The notes below the pieces were generated by a model, which worked only from the letters and a program-made list of their open reading frames with translations, was not told where the DNA came from and did no database searches. DNA of 8,996 nucleotides from GCA-002722245 sp964230605 (GTDB lineage: Bacteria > Bacteroidota > Bacteroidia > Flavobacteriales_C > GCA-002722245). Of this stretch, positions 5,116 through 8,996 are shown piece by piece. Every line of letters starts with the position of its first letter. Position 1 is the first letter of the stretch. The stretch is taken from assembly GCA_964230605.1 (NCBI GenBank), contig CAXRIN010000015.1, positions 1 through 8,996 of the forward strand, written 5' to 3'. The position numbers were made by a program, and so were the translations under genes.

Positions 5116-7572
5116 ATGAAAAAAAGTAATTTGTTTTTATTGGCGCTATGTATCCTGACATCGATTTCGGTGTTTGGCCAATACTCCATTTCTGGAGTTG
5201 TAAAGGATACGCTTAATAACCCTGTTTTCGGGGCTTTAGTGAAAATTGAAAACACTTATCAAGGAACTTTTACAGATCCTGATGGTGGTTATGAGTTGAC
5301 TAATTTGCCTGATGGTGAATATGTTATTTCAGCAGAGATTTTAGGAAAGGAAAAAGTAATTCAAAATGTAACTCTAAGTGGAGCTGCGGCAACATTGGAT
5401 TTTTCTTTAAAGGCATCTGCTTTAGCTTTAGATGAGGTTTCGATTGAGGCTACAAGAGTTAAAGGAAATGCACCGGTTGCTCACGTTAATATCTCAAAAG
5501 AAGAGTATGAAAAGATTAATTTAGGTCAAGATATTGCTTCTTTAATTAAGCTTTCACCTTCGATAGTAACAACTTCTGACGCAGGAGCAGGTGTTGGATA
5601 CACCGGTTTTAGAATTAGAGGTTCGGATGCAACAAGAATCAATGTAACTGTAAATGGAATTCCAATTAATGATGCTGAATCGCATGGGACTTTCTGGGTA
5701 AACATGCCTGATTTTGCGTCTTCAACACAAAACATTCAAATTCAAAGAGGGGTAGGTTCATCTACTAACGGTGCAGCTGCTTTTGGAGCTTCGGTTAACT
5801 TACAAACAGATTTAGTTTCGGATTCTGCTTATGCTGAGTTGTCATCTTCATATGGTTCGTTTAATACTAACAAAAACACTGTTAGATTAGGAACTGGTTT
5901 AATTAATAAATACTGGGCGGTTGATGGTAGATTATCATCTATTACTTCTGATGGATACATAGATAGGGCATCGGCTGATTTATCATCATACTTTTTACAG
6001 GGAGGTTATTACGGAGATAGAACTGTTGTTAAAGCAATTACATTCTCGGGTAGGGAGAAAACTTATCAGGCTTGGTGGGGAACACCTCAGGCGAAATTGG
6101 AAGGTGATGATACTGGTTTGGCCGCATCAATAGCAAATAACTCGTGGGATGAAAATTTAGATGTAGATAATCTTCTAAATTCAGGGAGAACATACAACTA
6201 TTACACTTATGATAATGAAGTTGATAATTATGGGCAGGATCATTATCAGTTGCATTTTACTCATCAATTTAATCCTAAATTAAGTGCTAATGCATCCCTT
6301 CATTACACATATGGAAGAGGATACTATGAACAATTCAGGAATGCTTCTGACGGAAATTTCTCGGATTATAATATCGATACATTATTTACAGGAAATGACA
6401 CTATTACCTCAGGAGATTTCATAAGAAGAAGATGGTTAGATAACCATTTTTACGGAGGGGTTTACAGCTTAAAGTATGAAGCTAAGAAAGCTAGATTTAT
6501 TTTAGGAGGAGGTTACAACGAATATGTTGGAGACCACTTCGGAGAAATTATTTGGGCTGAATTTGCAAGTAATTCTAGCATAAGAGACAGATATTATGAC
6601 AATGTTGGGAAGAAGCAGGATTTTAATACTTATTTAAAATCTGAGTTTTCTATTAATAAGAAAATGGGTGGTTTTGCCGATTTACAAATTCGAACAATTA
6701 ATTATTCGAATACTGGAATAGACGCAGATCAAAGAACTTTAAATGTTGATACCGCATTCACTTTCTTTAATCCAAAATTAGGTGTTAACTACAAAGTAAA
6801 CGATAAAATATTAGCATATGGATCGTTTAGTGTAGCCAATAGAGAGCCTGTTAGAAATGATTTTATCGATAATCCTAAATCCGATCAACCATCTCATGAA
6901 ACACTTTTTGATTATGAGGCTGGGGTAGAAGGGAGATTCAAGAAATTCATGGGACAAGTAAATCTTTATTACATGGATTATACTAATCAATTAGTTTTAA
7001 CAGGTGCTCTTAATGATGTAGGTTCTCCAATTAGAGAAAACGTGGCAAACAGTTACAGAGCTGGTGTTGAATTAGTTGGTTCGGTTAAAATTCTTAAAAA
7101 TTTAGAATGGACTGCAAATGCAACTTTCTCACAAAATAAAATTCAAGAATTTACAGAGATTTTAACTGATTGGGGTACAGGTGATCCTATTGAAAATGTT
7201 TACGAGAATTCTGATATTTCTTTTTCTCCCTCGCTAATTGCAGGTAGCTTAATTTCTTACAAGCCAATTGAAGGTTTGGAATTTGGTTTACAGACAAAGT
7301 ATGTAGGGAAGCAATTCTTAGAAAACACAGGAAGTGATGACAGATCATTAAAGGCTTACACGGTAAGTGATTTTATAGCTAGTTACAAAACTTCATTCTT
7401 AAAATTGAAAGATGTTCAATTCAACTTATTAGTTAATAACATATTTAACGAAATGTATAGCAGTAACGGTTATACTTGGGGAGGTGTTTATGCCGGAGAA
7501 AGAATTAACGAAAATTGGCTTTACCCACAAGCGGGAACAAATGTTCTTACTGGAGTGACTGTTAAGTTTTAA
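5116..7572 (+). CDS. TonB-dependent outer-membrane receptor, probably for thiamine
   Basis: An 818-residue outer-membrane transporter. Residues 1-21 are a signal peptide (cleavage near VFG/QYS). Residues about 24-100 are a CarboxypepD_reg-like beta-sandwich (ISGVVKDTLNNPVFGA, then GGYELTNLPDGEY), common on Bacteroidota receptors. A TonB-box-like LDEVSIEATR (105-114) follows, then the plug at about 120-235 with FRIRGSDATRINVTVNGIPIND and IQIQRGVGSS, and a 22-stranded barrel to the C-terminal TGVTVKF ending in Phe. It imports a scarce substrate with energy from TonB-ExbBD. The TPP riboswitch in its leader points to thiamine or a thiamine precursor; receptors in this position are known as thiamine-regulated OMRs. 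No SusD-like gene follows. It ends at an intrinsic terminator, so it is probably transcribed alone. Confidence 0.95.
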   Translation: MKKSNLFLLALCILTSISVFGQYSISGVVKDTLNNPVFGALVKIENTYQGTFTDPDGGYELTNLPDGEYVISAEILGKEKVIQNVTLSGAAATLDFSLKASALALDEVSIEATRVKGNAPVAHVNISKEEYEKINLGQDIASLIKLSPSIVTTSDAGAGVGYTGFRIRGSDATRINVTVNGIPINDAESHGTFWVNMPDFASSTQNIQIQRGVGSSTNGAAAFGASVNLQTDLVSDSAYAELSSSYGSFNTNKNTVRLGTGLINKYWAVDGRLSSITSDGYIDRASADLSSYFLQGGYYGDRTVVKAITFSGREKTYQAWWGTPQAKLEGDDTGLAASIANNSWDENLDVDNLLNSGRTYNYYTYDNEVDNYGQDHYQLHFTHQFNPKLSANASLHYTYGRGYYEQFRNASDGNFSDYNIDTLFTGNDTITSGDFIRRRWLDNHFYGGVYSLKYEAKKARFILGGGYNEYVGDHFGEIIWAEFASNSSIRDRYYDNVGKKQDFNTYLKSEFSINKKMGGFADLQIRTINYSNTGIDADQRTLNVDTAFTFFNPKLGVNYKVNDKILAYGSFSVANREPVRNDFIDNPKSDQPSHETLFDYEAGVEGRFKKFMGQVNLYYMDYTNQLVLTGALNDVGSPIRENVANSYRAGVELVGSVKILKNLEWTANATFSQNKIQEFTEILTDWGTGDPIENVYENSDISFSPSLIAGSLISYKPIEGLEFGLQTKYVGKQFLENTGSDDRSLKAYTVSDFIASYKTSFLKLKDVQFNLLVNNIFNEMYSSNGYTWGGVYAGERINENWLYPQAGTNVLTGVTVKF

Positions 7573-7594
7573 TTCTGATTTATAAGATGTTTTT

Positions 7595-7622
7595 AAGCCG
7601 CTCGCTTGAGCGGCTTTTTTTT
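7595..7622 (+). terminator. Intrinsic terminator of the TonB receptor
   Basis: AAGCCGCTC (7595-7603) pairs perfectly with GAGCGGCTT (7608-7616) around a GCTT loop, and the T-run extends to 7622. It sits 22 bases after the receptor stop. On the minus strand no U-tract follows the stem, so it ends plus-strand transcription only. Confidence 0.95.
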
Positions 7623-7625
7623 GTT

Positions 7626-7749
7626 TCTCCCTTCAGTCCTGCGGACAGCTCCCCTCGCTGGGGAGCGGATGAAAAACAAAGTTTTTTCCTTAAGCAAAAT
7701 TGTCAACGGCTCCCCAGCGAGGGGAGCTGTCCGCAGGACTGAGGGGAGA
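7626..7749. repeat. Long inverted repeat, 41-base arms (MITE- or REP-like element)
   Basis: The arms at 7626-7666 and 7709-7749 are inverted copies with one mismatch (base 7632) around a 42-base AT-rich centre. Each arm ends inward with its own small hairpin, GCTCCCC-TCGCT-GGGGAGC (7648-7666), and contains CAGTCCTGCGGACAGC. The arms are GC-rich in an AT-rich region, suggesting a separate origin. It fills most of the gap between convergent genes (receptor and rlmF) and could block read-through or be processed as RNA, but neither strand has a U-tract at its end. It contains no reading frame. Spread by a transposase elsewhere is inference. Confidence 0.88.
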
Positions 7750-7766
7750 TCAAGTGTTATAAAAGA

Positions 7767-8630
7767 CTAAAACTTCCAGCAAACAATCCTGGATTTCTTA
7801 TTCCCTTGCTCCATCTCAATAACTCTAACTTTAGCGCCATTTGCTTTTAAGCTCGATTTTATTGCAGGGACAATTGATTCTTTTGAAACCAAAGTTGTAA
7901 ACCAGCCAACGTTTTTAGCGAATCGCTTACTTTGTTTGATCATGTTGAAAATAAATTGTTTTTCACCACCTTCGGTAATCAATTCGTTCGTTTGTCCGCC
8001 AAAATTGAGTTCAGCTTTTTTAATCTTTTGGTCTTTTTTAAGATTACGCATTTTTCGGAGCGTTCCCGCTTGAGCTTCTTCATGGCTAGCGTGAAAAGGA
8101 GGGTTGCAAATACATGCATCAACGAATTCACTCGATTTTAAAACACCCAGGAATATATCTCGTGCGTTTTTTTGGAATCTCAGTTCAATATTCTTGAGTT
8201 TTTTGTTGTCCTCAATTATAGTTTGCGCATTTTCAAGCGAAGTAGGGTCGATATCCGACGCAATGAAACTCCATCCATAAGCTCTATTTCCAATGATAGG
8301 ATAAATTAAACTCGACCCAGTACCAATATCCAAAATTTTAGTTTCACTTCCGTAAGGTTCACCTAACAAATCAGCGAGGTAATGAATATAATCACCTCGT
8401 CCTGGAATAGGAGGGATGAGGTATTGATTTGGGATATCCCAAGCATCTATTTCGTAATAAGATTTTAAAAGGGCTTTATTTAAAGTCTTTACAGCTTCTT
8501 GATTTGAAAAATCGATGGAATCATTTCCATATTTATTTGGCTGTACAAAAGGTTTTAAATCTGGAAGAACTCTAATTAATTCTGGGAAGTTATAGCTTCC
8601 TTTATGTTTGTTGCGTGGATGTAACGACAT
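7767..8630 (-). CDS. rlmF: 23S rRNA (adenine-1618-N6)-methyltransferase RlmF
   Basis: A 287-residue class I SAM-dependent methyltransferase that in E. coli makes m6A1618 in 23S rRNA. The family pattern is complete: the N-terminal LHPRNKHKGSYNF (3-15), IPGRGDYIHY (75-84), SAM motif I LDIGTGSSLIYPI (100-112), acidic SDID (125-128) for the SAM ribose, catalytic NPPFHAS (176-182), RKMRNL (192-197), the FGGQTNELITEGGE block (210-223) and C-terminal SRIVCWKF. Length is normal and nothing is missing. The ATG at 8630-8628 lies at the end of an 18-base hairpin sequence and just after a TACATTTG -7 box, so the mRNA may have almost no leader. It converges on the TonB receptor across the inverted repeat and stands alone. 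Confidence 0.95.
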   Translation of the reverse strand: MSLHPRNKHKGSYNFPELIRVLPDLKPFVQPNKYGNDSIDFSNQEAVKTLNKALLKSYYEIDAWDIPNQYLIPPIPGRGDYIHYLADLLGEPYGSETKILDIGTGSSLIYPIIGNRAYGWSFIASDIDPTSLENAQTIIEDNKKLKNIELRFQKNARDIFLGVLKSSEFVDACICNPPFHASHEEAQAGTLRKMRNLKKDQKIKKAELNFGGQTNELITEGGEKQFIFNMIKQSKRFAKNVGWFTTLVSKESIVPAIKSSLKANGAKVRVIEMEQGNKKSRIVCWKF

Positions 8631-8645
8631 ACATGCAAATGTATG
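8628..8645 (-). promoter_or_regulatory. -7 box and start-codon hairpin of rlmF
   Basis: On the minus strand TACATTTG (8643-8636) matches the TAnnTTTG consensus exactly, only five bases before the rlmF ATG. The same bases form a perfect inverted repeat, CATACAT (8628-8634) and ATGTATG (8639-8645), with a four-base loop; it includes the start codon. No matching -33 TTG is seen. Transcription from this box would begin at or beside the ATG. Confidence 0.4.
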
Positions 8646-8729
8646 ATAATAAAGCTTGAATTGATTGTTAATAGTTTTAGTTTACTGTTTTATAAGTAAG
8701 TAGTCGAATAGTTTTTGAGTTACATAGAA

Positions 8730-8737
8730 TATGTTTG
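8730..8737 (+). promoter_or_regulatory. Candidate -7 box before the truncated signal-peptide frame
   Basis: TATGTTTG matches the TAnnTTTG consensus and would start a transcript about 40 bases before the ATG at 8782. A TTG at 8715-8717 lies only 12 bases upstream, closer than the usual -33/-7 distance, so support is moderate. Confidence 0.3.
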
Positions 8738-8781
8738 GAATATCATTTTTTATTTGGTAAAATAGCAATGACCTAACATGT

Positions 8782-8862
8782 ATGAAAAAAATCTTATTAT
8801 CATTATTTCTATTTAATTTAAGTATTAGAATATTTGGACAATGTGGCGTGCCTTTTACCTAA
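8782..8862 (+). pseudogene. Truncated secreted-protein gene: signal peptide then stop
   Basis: The 26-residue frame begins MKKILLSLFLFNL, followed by a short linker to FGQCGVPFT and TAA. Two lysines, a Leu/Phe core and cleavage before Gln are a textbook Bacteroidota signal peptide, with a matching -7 box upstream. A free signal peptide is not a plausible product, so this looks like the 5' end of a secreted-protein gene cut off near 8855 by rearrangement, insertion or a frameshift. A different plus-strand frame stays open to about 8972 (A-F-Y-L-N-S onward), but I recognise nothing in it. A very small genuine peptide cannot be excluded. Confidence 0.4.
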
Positions 8863-8996
8863 ATTCCGCATGTTTGTTTAAAAACGATAATCTGACCGTC
8901 TTATACTTGAATTTGTCACTATTTGTAAGACTCCAAGTATCAACTGGACATAGTTCACCCATGTTTTTTTGATTATTATGATATGTAAAGAGCTGG
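8855..8996 (-). CDS. Unidentified C-terminal fragment entering from right edge
   Basis: An open minus-strand frame runs from the window edge to TAA at 8857-8855, giving 46 residues that include MGELCPVDTWSLTNSD and end LNKHAEFR. I do not recognise it. It overlaps the last bases of the truncated signal-peptide frame, which suggests a junction between two pieces of DNA near 8855-8865. It may be the end of a mobile-element gene or chance: 46 codons without a stop is modest evidence. Confidence 0.2.
   Translation of the reverse strand, partial: QLFTYHNNQKNMGELCPVDTWSLTNSDKFKYKTVRLSFLNKHAEFR

Larger units (their letters stand above)
8646..8996. other. Right-end region without an intact gene
   Basis: From the rlmF upstream region to the window end there is no complete gene of normal size. 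It holds the truncated signal-peptide frame, its candidate -7 box, the partial minus-strand frame and a small inverted repeat, ATACTTG (8903-8909) with CAAGTAT (8934-8940). Bases 8646-8729 are AT-rich with nothing identifiable beyond possible promoter sequence. Confidence 0.5.

Noticed and set aside
5526..5735. Minus-strand frame of 69 codons within the TonB receptor
   Set aside because: It lies opposite the conserved plug domain and resembles no protein.
7932..8141. Plus-strand frame of 69 codons within rlmF
   Set aside because: It is antisense to the conserved RlmF core, with no start context or family signal.

Overview
This window looks like a piece of a Bacteroidota chromosome, probably a flavobacterial-type lineage. 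DNA is AT-rich, there are no convincing Shine-Dalgarno sequences, several genes have TAnnTTTG-type -7 boxes, and the gene content is typical: a CarboxypepD_reg-like/TonB-dependent receptor, a secreted coiled-coil protein, PnuC beside a NadR-like kinase, and RlmF.

Left part, minus strand (1-3703). A transposase of apparent IS1595 type enters from the left edge (1-62). Next come a membrane glycosyltransferase of the GT39/PMT_2 type and, 46 bases upstream of it, a class I CPD photolyase gene interrupted by one in-frame TAA. Both sides of that stop lie in the same frame and together form a complete photolyase, so a single CAA-to-TAA change explains it. The glycosyltransferase may have a similar lesion near its C-terminus. 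A palindromic inverted-repeat element then separates photolyase from a secreted coiled-coil protein of unknown function.

Centre, plus strand (3748-7622). A PnuC-type vitamin transporter overlaps a NadR-like nucleoside kinase by four bases. Right after the kinase lies a clear TPP (THI-element) riboswitch controlling an 818-residue TonB-dependent receptor, which ends in a strong intrinsic terminator. Together these suggest a vitamin-uptake locus: the receptor brings thiamine (or a precursor) across the outer membrane, PnuC takes a vitamin across the inner membrane, and the kinase traps it by phosphorylation. Whether PnuC and the kinase handle thiamine or nicotinamide riboside cannot be settled from sequence reading.

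Right part. A long inverted repeat with 41-base arms fills the convergent gap between the receptor and rlmF (minus strand). Upstream of rlmF, a plus-strand reading frame encodes a signal peptide and then stops after 26 residues, overlapping the end of an unidentified minus-strand frame entering from the right edge. This looks like decayed or rearranged DNA.

I see no convincing new multi-gene system. The best leads are the photolyase stop codon, the TPP-riboswitch-linked PnuC/kinase pair, an exact 20-bp palindrome in the riboswitch leader, and the two inverted-repeat elements.
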